NCBI RefSeq assembly: GCF_002797935.1
Contig: NZ_PGER01000001.1
Location: forward strand, 310,001 to 374,000
Direction: 5' to 3'
Length of the DNA stretch: 64,000 nucleotides
From: Flavobacterium sp. 1
GTDB taxonomy: Bacteria > Bacteroidota > Bacteroidia > Flavobacteriales > Flavobacteriaceae
Positions 18,465 through 26,118 of this stretch are shown piece by piece; position 1 is the first letter of the stretch; every line of letters begins with the position of its first letter. The notes under the pieces were generated by a model, which made no database searches, was not told where the DNA came from, and saw only the letters and a program-made list of their open reading frames with translations. Both the position numbers and the translations under genes were made by a program.

Positions 18465-19529
18465 ATGAGCGAGCCCTTAATGTTTTTTAAAAAACCCTGT
18501 TATCCTATCAATAATGCACTTTTAAATTACTTGGAACGATTTGATCTTGTATCAAAAGAACCAATAATTTATGATGATCTTTTGCGGTTTTCAGGTTCAA
18601 TTAATGTTTTTGATAAAAACGACCAAGATACTTTATGGATTAGAGTCTATTATAATGAATATGAACGGGATGAAATCGATTTAAATTTAAAAAAAGTATA
18701 TTCATTATTGTATTCAGACGGAAATACTGATATTCTTCAGTACTTAAATGTGGATGCCATTGACTATTGTACTTTTGGAAATTCAAAACCATTCCGTATC
18801 AAAGTGCGAAATATCCTGAATGACAATTACACCTATTTTTATATCAAAAAAGCAGATGCTTCCAGAGTGTACGGATTGGAATTGGAGCATTTATTATCAC
18901 CCTACAAAATTAATTTTTTAGTTTTCAAAGATACTTTGATCGAAGAGCATATTACTGGAATTCCCGGCGATGTTTTTATGCAGACATTATTAAATAAATG
19001 CAGTGAAACCGAAAAGGCTCAAATTGCAAAAGAATTCGTGAAATTTAACGAACGCTGTATGATCCGTTTATTGGGCGATATGAGATCGTATAATTATGTA
19101 GTGATCCCGATTCACGATTTTGATCAGGTGGTGTATAAAATCAGGCCGATTGATTTTGACCAGCAGTGTTTTGAAGGTAATTTTAAAGTGTATCGTCCGC
19201 AGTTTTTCAAGGAAAATTATCCTATGATAAAAAATATTAAAGAAAAACTTCAAGACAGATCTATAGAGCAGTATAAAAATGAAGAGCGTTCTGCTCTGGC
19301 CAAAAGAATCAATACCGCCGAAAACCGGATTAAGATTCTGATGAAAATTATGGGCAACGACTTTATTTCTAACGATGAAAATCTTAGTCAGTTAAAACAA
19401 GAATTGTACCGTTATACAAACGACATGAATTTTAAAAATGCAAAATCAATGGGGAATGTATTGAGCGCCGCTTTTGAATTTGTTACCAGAAACTTCAATA
19501 GCGCTAATTTATTCAAACCAGGATTTTAA
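18465..19529 (+). CDS. Uncharacterised protein with kinase-like motifs
   Basis: A 354-residue soluble protein I do not recognise. Several motifs occur in protein-kinase order: a lysine in FYIKKAD (128-129), a glutamate in LELEHLL (139-141), a hinge-like LIEEHITGIPGD (159-169), a catalytic-loop-like GDMRSYN (D205, N210), and a metal-binding-like IDFD (D230-D232). The C-terminal third (about 250-350) looks helical with possible coiled coil (AKRINTAENRIKILMK). It may be a divergent kinase or phosphotransferase, as inference. A TAAATTTG -7-like box lies at 18440-18447. The neighbouring small gene is convergent. Confidence 0.6.
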   Translation: MSEPLMFFKKPCYPINNALLNYLERFDLVSKEPIIYDDLLRFSGSINVFDKNDQDTLWIRVYYNEYERDEIDLNLKKVYSLLYSDGNTDILQYLNVDAIDYCTFGNSKPFRIKVRNILNDNYTYFYIKKADASRVYGLELEHLLSPYKINFLVFKDTLIEEHITGIPGDVFMQTLLNKCSETEKAQIAKEFVKFNERCMIRLLGDMRSYNYVVIPIHDFDQVVYKIRPIDFDQQCFEGNFKVYRPQFFKENYPMIKNIKEKLQDRSIEQYKNEERSALAKRINTAENRIKILMKIMGNDFISNDENLSQLKQELYRYTNDMNFKNAKSMGNVLSAAFEFVTRNFNSANLFKPGF

Positions 19530-19541
19530 CAACTGAAAAAA

Positions 19542-19784
19542 TTACATAGAAGAAAGATGCTTTCTGTTATAATGATTCAATAAAGTCTCATTTATTTCTT
19601 TTAACCGAGGAGTTAAAAATGTTTTTTTATCCTGCAGATCGTTTGTTAATTCTACTTGACAAACTGTGCACTTGTATTCTTTGAAGTGGTTTGTTACGTT
19701 TCTGACAGTCACTATTTTATGGCCAAAAATGGAACAGGCGGTTTTTTTGTCAACAAATTTTGACATTAATTCTAATAAGCTCAT
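19542..19784 (-). CDS. Small Cys-containing protein, possible zinc-binding
   Basis: An 80-residue protein with CSIFGHK at residues 17-23 and KCTVC about 20 residues later. The C-x4-H plus C-x2-C arrangement resembles small zinc-ribbon proteins such as the DUF1660 type, but the match is weak. The gene converges on the kinase-like gene, with 12 bp between stop codons. Function is unknown. Confidence 0.5.
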   Translation of the reverse strand: MSLLELMSKFVDKKTACSIFGHKIVTVRNVTNHFKEYKCTVCQVELTNDLQDKKTFLTPRLKEINETLLNHYNRKHLSSM

Positions 19785-19929
19785 AATGTGGGGGGTATAA
19801 TTTTAACAAACATATATTATTTTTTGCTATTATTCAAATAAAACCGATAAAAAACGCTTTTTTTGTCGTAAAGAAATGTAAATCTTACAAAGGTATTATT
19901 TTTGTTTTTTCCGGATGATTTATTGTTAT

Positions 19930-19966
19930 AAAAAAACAATCCTCAACTACCTAAGCAGTTGAGGAT
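19930..19966 (-). terminator. Terminator of the nucleoid-associated protein gene
   Basis: A perfect 10-bp stem ATCCTCAACT / AGTTGAGGAT (19939-19948 and 19957-19966) with an 8-nt loop. Read on the minus strand it is followed by TG and a run of seven T residues. It lies 50 bp beyond the stop of the gene at 20017. Confidence 0.85.
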
Positions 19967-20016
19967 TATAAATTATAATCTCTATTTAAGAGTTTTTGTT
20001 ATTTTAAAATCAAAAA

Positions 20017-21075
20017 TTATGATTTTTCTTCTTTGTTGAAATAAACCAAATAATAGTACATTTGTTTTTCTTCGTCCCAGCCTTTTTCCACAAATTTTTC
20101 AGCACTTTCAGGATTGATAAAATCCATTTTGATTTGGATATGTGTGTCCAGATTGATTACATTCTTGATTGATTTTCTTGCGTCGCTTACTGCAGCGTTT
20201 GCAATTGGGAATGAAGTTACATCTTCGATACTGTATTTCTCTCCTTTGTCAACTTTGTAGTTTTTAAATTCCGGAATTAAGTCAGGATTATCAAGTACTT
20301 CATTTAAGAAATTAGTTTCTTCAAACTGATCATTTTTTGCAAAATAATTCACAGAACGGTTCATGAACATTACCTCTTCTTTTTTGTCTTCGGCAGGGAA
20401 AACAACGTCTTTGGCAAAACCTTGACAGAATTTCAAGTATTTTTTGGTGATGAAATTTTCATCTTCAAATGCATCAACCGAAAGGAAATGCTCCAGCCAA
20501 TATCTGGCATCATAACGGTTGCTGTCCACAGAAAGAATTTTATATCCTTCTTCTTTTTTGTAATTAAAAATCAAGCAGCCTTTGTCCAGTTTGTTTAAGC
20601 TTACTCCATGCTGCAGGATCATTTCCAATTGTGTTCCTTTTTCCTCAAACTGTAAAAAGTCGGATTGGATTTCGCTTTTGAAAATTCCGATAGCATCTAC
20701 CACATTATTGTCAATGCTTAAATTGGTCAAATAAGTCACATATACCTCGCCATTTTTGATATGCGGATGATTGGATTGTTCAAAAAGATGATTAGTTATC
20801 TTTTTGGAAATATCATGCAAAGCATTTGGATTGTTGAAGATTTCCGTTGCATATTTAAACATGTCATTGTAGTCCAAATCTACTTCATGAGCAAACTGAA
20901 AGTAGTTTTCTTCTTTTTCCTTAAACGGCTTAAAGAAAAACTCTTTCATCAAAGGCACAATCTCATCGTTTAATTTAAATGGTTCTTCCGATAAAAAAAG
21001 AGGCTCGTTACGGCTCATGTTTCCCACACGGTGTATGGATAGCGTTTCAATGTGCGTGTTGTATAAGTTTATCAT
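20017..21075 (-). CDS. Nucleoid-associated protein (NdpA/YejK, 37 kDa family)
   Basis: A 352-residue cytoplasmic protein with the family pattern throughout: an N-terminal IETLSIHRVGN, GEVYVTYLTN, AIGIFKSE, KGCLIFN, DARYWLEHFL and YSIEDVTSFPIA. Length matches the family. Members associate with the nucleoid in E. coli; in Bacteroidota the role is not settled. Transcription is likely single-gene, with a clear terminator downstream. Confidence 0.88.
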   Translation of the reverse strand: MINLYNTHIETLSIHRVGNMSRNEPLFLSEEPFKLNDEIVPLMKEFFFKPFKEKEENYFQFAHEVDLDYNDMFKYATEIFNNPNALHDISKKITNHLFEQSNHPHIKNGEVYVTYLTNLSIDNNVVDAIGIFKSEIQSDFLQFEEKGTQLEMILQHGVSLNKLDKGCLIFNYKKEEGYKILSVDSNRYDARYWLEHFLSVDAFEDENFITKKYLKFCQGFAKDVVFPAEDKKEEVMFMNRSVNYFAKNDQFEETNFLNEVLDNPDLIPEFKNYKVDKGEKYSIEDVTSFPIANAAVSDARKSIKNVINLDTHIQIKMDFINPESAEKFVEKGWDEEKQMYYYLVYFNKEEKS

Positions 21076-21169
21076 TTTTTTGTTTTTTAGATGATAGATG
21101 AAAGAGCCAAGAAAAAAGACAGAATTAAAGTCTTTACTCTTGGCTCTTGATTTTTATTGTCGTTTTATT

Positions 21170-21712
21170 CTAATTCCAATTCTCCTCAAATCCATAATCT
21201 TCAAAACTGTCGTCTCCTTCGAACATGTCTAGATCATCTTGGTCTAGATCGTCTTCAAATTCGCCGTAGATATCATTGTGCATGTCATCGGCTTCAAAGT
21301 TTTTTTCGAGGGCTTCGTCTGGCATTTCTCCGTGAGAAAATATAGTTTCTGGATATATGTTACCTACAACCTGTTCTTCAACAGCGGCTAATTCCACTAG
21401 GAAAGTCCACATATTGATAAAGTCATAAACGTAAATAATCTTGGTATTTTGCTCGTCTAATATATCGGATAATTGATAGTCACTCATTACTTTTTGCTCA
21501 CCAGGAACATCTCCTGTATCAAACATAGAAATTTCATCCTCTTGATTCCAAGTTTCATCACAGGTGTAGAAAGAAGCTACTTCCATTCCGTCGAAGCCAA
21601 ATGAATTGAAAATAGCATTGTGTAAATCTTCTAAAGTGTCTTCTGCAAGTATTGCTATGTCTCTAAAAATGTCTTCTTCGGCATCTAGAATAACTCTGAA
21701 TTTATAAACCAT
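21170..21712 (-). CDS. pRiA4b ORF-3-like protein with acidic tail
   Basis: A 180-residue cytoplasmic protein. Residues 1-115 match the pRiA4b ORF-3-like fold (YKFRVILD, TLEDLHNAIFNSFGFDG, YVYDFINMWTFLVEL). The last ~55 residues are strongly acidic, with runs such as EFEDDLDQDDLDMFEGDD. The family was named from a plasmid ORF and IS1096-linked proteins, but no transposase is nearby. A TACATTTG -7-like box lies on the minus strand at 21736-21743. Function unknown. Confidence 0.82.
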   Translation of the reverse strand: MVYKFRVILDAEEDIFRDIAILAEDTLEDLHNAIFNSFGFDGMEVASFYTCDETWNQEDEISMFDTGDVPGEQKVMSDYQLSDILDEQNTKIIYVYDFINMWTFLVELAAVEEQVVGNIYPETIFSHGEMPDEALEKNFEADDMHNDIYGEFEDDLDQDDLDMFEGDDSFEDYGFEENWN

Positions 21713-21846
21713 AATCTTTGTTTTTATTGAAAGAGCAAATGTAAAGTTTAATTTTAGATTTTAAATTTATGAATTGGGATTTGTTGAAAAGATTTTGAAG
21801 GGAGCTGATTTGATTTGTGGTGGTAAAATAACCAAGCCTTTTATTC

Positions 21847-21960
21847 ACCGCAAAGACCGCAAAGATTTTTTATTCCTTATATATGTATTCCGCTAGGGGC
21901 GCAAAGCTTTGCGTTCTTTGCGTTTTTCAACAAAACTAAAATCATTGCGCCCTTTGCGGT
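21847..21960. repeat. CGCAAAG-type inverted repeat
   Basis: Starts with ACCGCAAAGACCGCAAAG and ends with CCCTTTGCGGT, giving an inverted ACCGCAAAG / CTTTGCGGT pair about 100 bp apart. A 14-bp palindrome CGCAAAGCTTTGCG lies at 21900-21913, followed by another CTTTGCG. With the next element it fills the gene-free stretch 21713-22129. Confidence 0.7.
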
Positions 21961-21979
21961 TAATTTTTTGGATAATGGC

Positions 21980-22078
21980 AAAGGAGCTAAATCTCTCGCT
22001 TAGCCCCGATAGAAGTGGAAATCCTTTTTATTTTTCCTTTAAAAATAAAAAGATTGCAACGGATAGCGGGACCAATGC
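21980..22078. repeat. Intergenic inverted-repeat element, copy B
   Basis: On the minus strand this reads GGTCCCGCTATCCGTTGC, a central hairpin, then TTTCCACTTCTATCGGGG, matching the flanks of the element at 18169-18296 in the same order. The central hairpin is a 12-bp stem (22024-22035 with 22041-22052, loop CCTTT) unrelated to the centre of copy A. It is therefore a second copy, inverted relative to the first. Confidence 0.75.
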
Positions 22079-22129
22079 CGACTGAAAAAGCCAAATCTTT
22101 CTGCTCCAAAATCAATAACTGAATGAAAC

Positions 22130-22732
22130 TTACTTCTTTCCGGTTAGTCGTTTTCTGATTTTGTGATAATGTTTGTGGTAGGTGCTGTGGCTCGGATATG
22201 TTCGGCTCGGAGTCATATTATTAAAAATTAAAGCCGTGATTAGTAAAATCAGGACGCCAATAAGAACCGGCGAGAACACATACATGTAGCCCAAGGCTTT
22301 TATTTTGTCCGATCCGATGATGGCGATAAGAGCGGTTGCTCCTCCAGGGGGATGCAGGGTTTTGGTAATCTGCATTAAAATGATGGAAAAAGAAACGGCT
22401 AGGGGAGCGGCAATCCAGATGATATCGGGGATTAATTTATGGACGGTAACGCCTATTAATGCCGAAATTAAATGTCCTCCAACCAAATTTCGGGGCTGTG
22501 AAAACGGACTTTGGATAATGCCGTAAACCAAGACGCTCGATGCTCCAAAAGAACCAATTAAATACACAGCATCGTTTCCCTTAAAGTGGATGGATTGGAT
22601 ATAAGCCAAGATTCCGATGCCGACAAATGAGCCTAAAAATGACCAAAACTGCTCTTTATAATCGACTAAAGTTTCTTTGTAAAGGATGTATTTCGTTTTG
22701 CGATAGGTTCGCTTTATTTTTTGAACTGGCAT
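22130..22732 (-). CDS. HPP family membrane protein
   Basis: A 200-residue integral membrane protein with four to five hydrophobic helices. It carries the family name motif: LHPPGGATALIAI, and SFGASSVLVYGI and PRNLVGGHLISALIGV are also characteristic. HPP proteins in plants and cyanobacteria have been linked to nitrite transport; the substrate here is unknown. It begins 11 bp after the stop of the ClC gene, so the two are probably co-transcribed. Confidence 0.9.
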   Translation of the reverse strand: MPVQKIKRTYRKTKYILYKETLVDYKEQFWSFLGSFVGIGILAYIQSIHFKGNDAVYLIGSFGASSVLVYGIIQSPFSQPRNLVGGHLISALIGVTVHKLIPDIIWIAAPLAVSFSIILMQITKTLHPPGGATALIAIIGSDKIKALGYMYVFSPVLIGVLILLITALIFNNMTPSRTYPSHSTYHKHYHKIRKRLTGKK

Positions 22733-22743
22733 GGGGGAATATA

Positions 22744-24078
22744 TTATTTTGCTAAACTAGAGGAATAGGAATAAACCGTAAACGGATAAATCATTTTTGC
22801 CGTGTATTTTGAAATCAGGCAGACTGCCAAAATAGGAATGAATAATGTATAATCATTCGTTAATCCGCAAACTAGGAAAATGGCTGTAAAAGGTGCGTGG
22901 ATACTAGCGCTTAGGACAGCGGCCATTCCTATAATCATGAAGTTAAGCGGAATTACCTGTGTGCTGAAAAAAGTGTTTAAAACAGAAGCCAGTAATAATC
23001 CTAAAAACGCTCCAATAAAAAGACTGGGAGCAAATACACCTCCATCACCGCCAGAAGCTAAGGTTATCGAAGTTACAATAGGCTTTAAAATTAATATTCC
23101 GATAAAAGTAAGAGCTAAAGTTATTGTAAGCGGAATTTCATTAGAACTGCCAAAAATAACTTTCAGCGAGTGATAACCTTCTCCGTATAATTGTGGAAAA
23201 ATAAACAGCGAAATGCTTAAAACTGCCGAACCTAATATGATTTTGTAATAATGGGTTTCTATTTTTGAAAATTGGGATTTGAAAAACAGCACGCATCTTG
23301 TGAGATAAACCGAATTTATTCCTGCCAAAATCCCTAAAAGGATGAAGTAAGGAATTGCTTTTAAATGCCAAGTGGTAATAGAAACGGTGAATAATGGTTT
23401 TTCGTTTAATATCGAAAGCAATCCGAAAGCAATGGAAACCGCAATTACATTTGAAATGATAAAAGTACGGGTTACTTTTCTAGAGATAACTTCAATGGCA
23501 AATAAAATTCCCGCAACAGGACTGCTGAACAAAGCAGTGATTCCCGCTGCAACTCCTGCGCAGATTAATTCTGTTTTGTACTGGCGGAATATATTTTCTT
23601 TTTGCTGGGCTACAGAACCGATAGTGGCCGAAGCAACAACCGTTGACACTTCAATTCCAGTTGAACCTCCAAAAATCACAGTCAATAAGCCATTTATAAA
23701 GTGTGATGGAATTTTATAAGTCGGCAGGTTTTTTGATTTTGACTCCGTGCTTTCAAAAACTTCTTTGATGCCTTTGTTTTCCTTTTTTTTGAAAAGATAT
23801 TGTCTTAAAAAATAAATTACGGAAAGTCCAAAAACGGGAAAAAGAATATAAAAAAGCGGATTTACTGTAACTTGATGAAAGAAGATTTCCTCATAGTACT
23901 CAGTAATTTTTTTGAGTGAAATTCCTAAAAATGCCGAAAGAAAGCCTATTAAAACGGAAACGATAACTAATTTTCGGAGTTTTATGAATTGATGATTTTT
24001 TTTGATTTGCGCCGTTTTATTCATCAGAAGTAAATTTTTTTGAACCGCATTTTTTATGCGAATCGCAAATTTAGGCAT
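22744..24078 (-). CDS. ClC-family anion channel/transporter, divergent
   Basis: A 444-residue ClC-fold membrane protein with many hydrophobic helices. The conserved GGVFAPSLFIGAFLG segment and SSPVAGILFAIEV identify the family. Three signature sites differ from the E. coli exchanger: GSGIP is NKGIK (101-105), GREGP is GSTGI, so the gating glutamate (E148) is T140, and the internal proton glutamate (E203) is V197. This suggests uncoupled or channel-like behaviour, as inference. The usual C-terminal CBS domains are absent. It lies 11 bp upstream of the HPP gene, same strand. Confidence 0.9.
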   Translation of the reverse strand: MPKFAIRIKNAVQKNLLLMNKTAQIKKNHQFIKLRKLVIVSVLIGFLSAFLGISLKKITEYYEEIFFHQVTVNPLFYILFPVFGLSVIYFLRQYLFKKKENKGIKEVFESTESKSKNLPTYKIPSHFINGLLTVIFGGSTGIEVSTVVASATIGSVAQQKENIFRQYKTELICAGVAAGITALFSSPVAGILFAIEVISRKVTRTFIISNVIAVSIAFGLLSILNEKPLFTVSITTWHLKAIPYFILLGILAGINSVYLTRCVLFFKSQFSKIETHYYKIILGSAVLSISLFIFPQLYGEGYHSLKVIFGSSNEIPLTITLALTFIGILILKPIVTSITLASGGDGGVFAPSLFIGAFLGLLLASVLNTFFSTQVIPLNFMIIGMAAVLSASIHAPFTAIFLVCGLTNDYTLFIPILAVCLISKYTAKMIYPFTVYSYSSSLAK

Positions 24079-24141
24079 TCAAATTCATAATTAAAGACAA
24101 AAAGGTGTTATTTAAAATGTTAAAATTACTGATTCAGTAAT

Positions 24142-24531
24142 TTACCGTTCGTAAAATTCAATAGGAAGTTCATCAGGATCTGCGATAAAAGTAAAACGTT
24201 TTTGAGTCATTTCGTCAATTCGGATAGGCTCGGATTCGATATTTTTAGAGTTCAGGAAAGCAACTGTTTCATCCAGATTCGAAACCTCAAAAGCCAAATG
24301 TCTTAAACCTGTAGCTTCCGGTCTGGATGGGCGTTTTGGCGGATTGGGAAACGAAAATAATTCGATGATGTAATCGCCATTTAGAGCCAAATCAAGTTTA
24401 TATGAATCCCGCTCTTCACGATAGATTTCCTGAATAACGGTTAATCCTAAAACATCAATATAAAAATGTTTGGATTTTGAATAATCCGAACAGATTATGG
24501 CAATGTGGTGTACTTTGTTTATGTTTATCAT
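24142..24531 (-). CDS. VOC/glyoxalase-fold protein (YaeR-like)
   Basis: A 129-residue VOC-superfamily protein, metal-dependent by family. Metal-ligand candidates are H8 in VHHIAI, E56 region in IIELFSF, H78 region in LRHLAFEV and the final E in PIEFYER. Length and order of motifs match the YaeR/GloA2-like group, whose substrate is not firmly known. The start overlaps the stop of the upstream small gene by 4 bp, indicating translational coupling. Confidence 0.88.
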   Translation of the reverse strand: MININKVHHIAIICSDYSKSKHFYIDVLGLTVIQEIYREERDSYKLDLALNGDYIIELFSFPNPPKRPSRPEATGLRHLAFEVSNLDETVAFLNSKNIESEPIRIDEMTQKRFTFIADPDELPIEFYER

Positions 24532-24788
24532 TGTAAATAAATCATGTTAGGCAAATTGGCGTTTGGGTTTTGTTCCAATGTTTTGGTGTGCAGTTTGTCA
24601 ATTAATTTTTTTGTGTTGGCTATTGAATTGATTCTAAAAAGGAACAGCACTTCGTTTTCATCATCTGCATTTTGCCAAATATGCTCCAAATACATCTCTT
24701 CGAAAACATGAAAGGCTCTGTCGTTTTCTAAAACTTCTTTGATGGTTTCAAAAGGGACATTTCTGAGTGTTGCTAGGAGATGTGGCAT
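24528..24788 (-). CDS. Hypothetical small protein coupled to VOC gene
   Basis: An 86-residue soluble protein without a recognisable domain. It starts MPHLLATLRNVP and contains a helical segment FETIKEVLENDRAFHVFEEM. Its stop overlaps the VOC-protein start by 4 bp (ATGA), which supports its being a real gene. Function unknown. Confidence 0.6.
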   Translation of the reverse strand: MPHLLATLRNVPFETIKEVLENDRAFHVFEEMYLEHIWQNADDENEVLFLFRINSIANTKKLIDKLHTKTLEQNPNANLPNMIYLQ

Positions 24789-24843
24789 TTTTTCTTGGTT
24801 TAAGGTTTTAGAATAAAATTGATTCTTAATGAAATAGCTACAA

Positions 24844-25296
24844 CTATTTTTTCGTTATTTTCTCATGAATCTTCAATGTTTCCTGCAATGCTGCAGTTCC
24901 ATACCAAGGAGTCAATTCGGCTTCAAGTAAGTTGGATTGTATAGCAGGATCTGTGGCAACAAGCGCTTTTGCTTCTTCGATTGTAGTAACATTAAAGATG
25001 TAAATTCCCCGATAGTTTCTGTCGTTTTTCCCGAAAGGGCCAGCCACAACAAGTTTTCCTTCTTTTGCCAATCGACCAATATTAGCCATATGACCTTTAA
25101 AGAATTCACTCTTTTCTTCGGCGGTTGCGGTGGTGTTGCTTCCGGGTTTCAAAAGGCAGAATACGTATTGTTTCATGCCGCGTTCATCTGCATTTAGGGA
25201 TTTGGCGAGTTTTTCATCATATTTAGATTCGGTTTCCTGTGAAAATCCAATTGCAATGATGCATAAAAATAGGGCTATGAAAATATTTTTTTTCAT
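24844..25296 (-). CDS. YciI-like protein with signal peptide
   Basis: A 150-residue protein. The signal peptide MKKNIFIALFLCIIAIGFSQ is followed by a YciI-like ferredoxin-fold domain: YVFCLLKPG, FFKGHMANIGRLAKEGKLVVAGPFG, YRGIYIFNV, and the terminal ATDPAIQSNLLEAELTPW. Cytoplasmic YciI proteins have an active-site His-Asp; the H of FFKGHM is in the right place. An exported version is unusual compared with the small cytoplasmic relatives, though common in this phylum. Substrate unknown. Confidence 0.85.
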   Translation of the reverse strand: MKKNIFIALFLCIIAIGFSQETESKYDEKLAKSLNADERGMKQYVFCLLKPGSNTTATAEEKSEFFKGHMANIGRLAKEGKLVVAGPFGKNDRNYRGIYIFNVTTIEEAKALVATDPAIQSNLLEAELTPWYGTAALQETLKIHEKITKK

Positions 25297-25330
25297 GTAA
25301 ATATCTTTTAAAGAATATTAAACTAAACTC

Positions 25331-25516
25331 GTTGGGTGTAATTCATAAAATTTTTATTAAACACATAGAAACATAGACTTTATTTAAAAAAGAAAACAAA
25401 AAAAGAAATACATTTCTTTCACATAGAGAACTATGCGGGTTTCAAATAAGTGAAACGCCTCCTTTTTGAGCATACAAAATCTATGTTTCTATGTGTTTAA
25501 AATAATTGCACCCAAT
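25331..25516. repeat. ACATAG-type long inverted repeat
   Basis: Fills most of the gap 25297-25519. The arms include a perfect 21-bp pair (25357-25377 and 25480-25500, starting TTAAACACATAGAAACATAG) and an outer imperfect pair TTGGGTGTAATT / AATTGCACCCAA. Small hairpins lie between: GAAATACATTTC, CATAGAGAACTATG and GTTTC-AAATAAGT-GAAAC. The element ends 3 bp from the stop of the DinB gene and may act as its terminator or as a mobile repeat. Confidence 0.8.
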
Positions 25517-25519
25517 GGG

Positions 25520-25978
25520 TTATACTAACTTTTTGAGAATAACAATCTGTCCAAGATGGTACACATCATGCTGAATTATTCCGTGAATATGTTCGTAATA
25601 GGTGTGATTGTTGTTGACGTATATTTTTTCGAAATCTTTGTCGTTAAAATTCTCAAAAAAAGCATTCCAGGATTCCTGAGATTTAGCGAGAGTTTGCTGC
25701 GATTGTACCCAAGCTACTTCGGATGGGTCTATAATGGGTACAAAATAATTATGGTCAGGAGTTATAACGGTTTCCCCTTGAACGCGTCTCAAAATGTTCT
25801 TCCTCCATTGAATAAGGTGATTGACAATTTCCCAGATTGTATTCAAATTAGGATTGATTTTCTTGTAAGCCTGCTGTGCATTTATATCTTTTAAAGTGTC
25901 TGCCAAAGTGACCTCAAGCCACGGATTGCCATTGTAAATGGACTGATACAGATTTGAAATTCTTTTGCTTTCTGACAT
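25520..25978 (-). CDS. DinB family protein
   Basis: A 152-residue four-helix-bundle protein of the DinB/YfiT-like superfamily. The metal-binding triad candidates are H in WEIVNHLIQWR and two H in the C-terminal HDVYHLGQIVIL motif; the last is characteristic. Members are thiol- or metal-dependent enzymes or damage-induced proteins of varied function, so no reaction is assigned. It stands alone, followed by a long inverted repeat. Confidence 0.88.
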   Translation of the reverse strand: MSESKRISNLYQSIYNGNPWLEVTLADTLKDINAQQAYKKINPNLNTIWEIVNHLIQWRKNILRRVQGETVITPDHNYFVPIIDPSEVAWVQSQQTLAKSQESWNAFFENFNDKDFEKIYVNNNHTYYEHIHGIIQHDVYHLGQIVILKKLV

Positions 25979-26090
25979 ATCGATGATTTTTGCAATTCAT
26001 AATAGCTAAGATACAAATAAGTAATTTACAACTCATCCATGAATTTCTACAATTGGGTTTTTAAATGTTTTTTAACTAAAATTGTTAAAA

Positions 26091-26098
26091 TACATTTG
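26091..26098 (+). promoter_or_regulatory. -7 element upstream of the TonB receptor gene
   Basis: TACATTTG fits TAnnTTTG, 20 bp before the ATG at 26119. No good -33 TTG at the correct spacing is seen. Confidence 0.45.
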
Positions 26099-26118
26099 CC
26101 ACATCAAAACCAATATTT

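Noticed and set aside
21170..21712. Mobile element because of the pRiA4b ORF-3/IS1096 name
   Set aside because: The name is historical; there is no transposase or terminal inverted repeat next to the gene.
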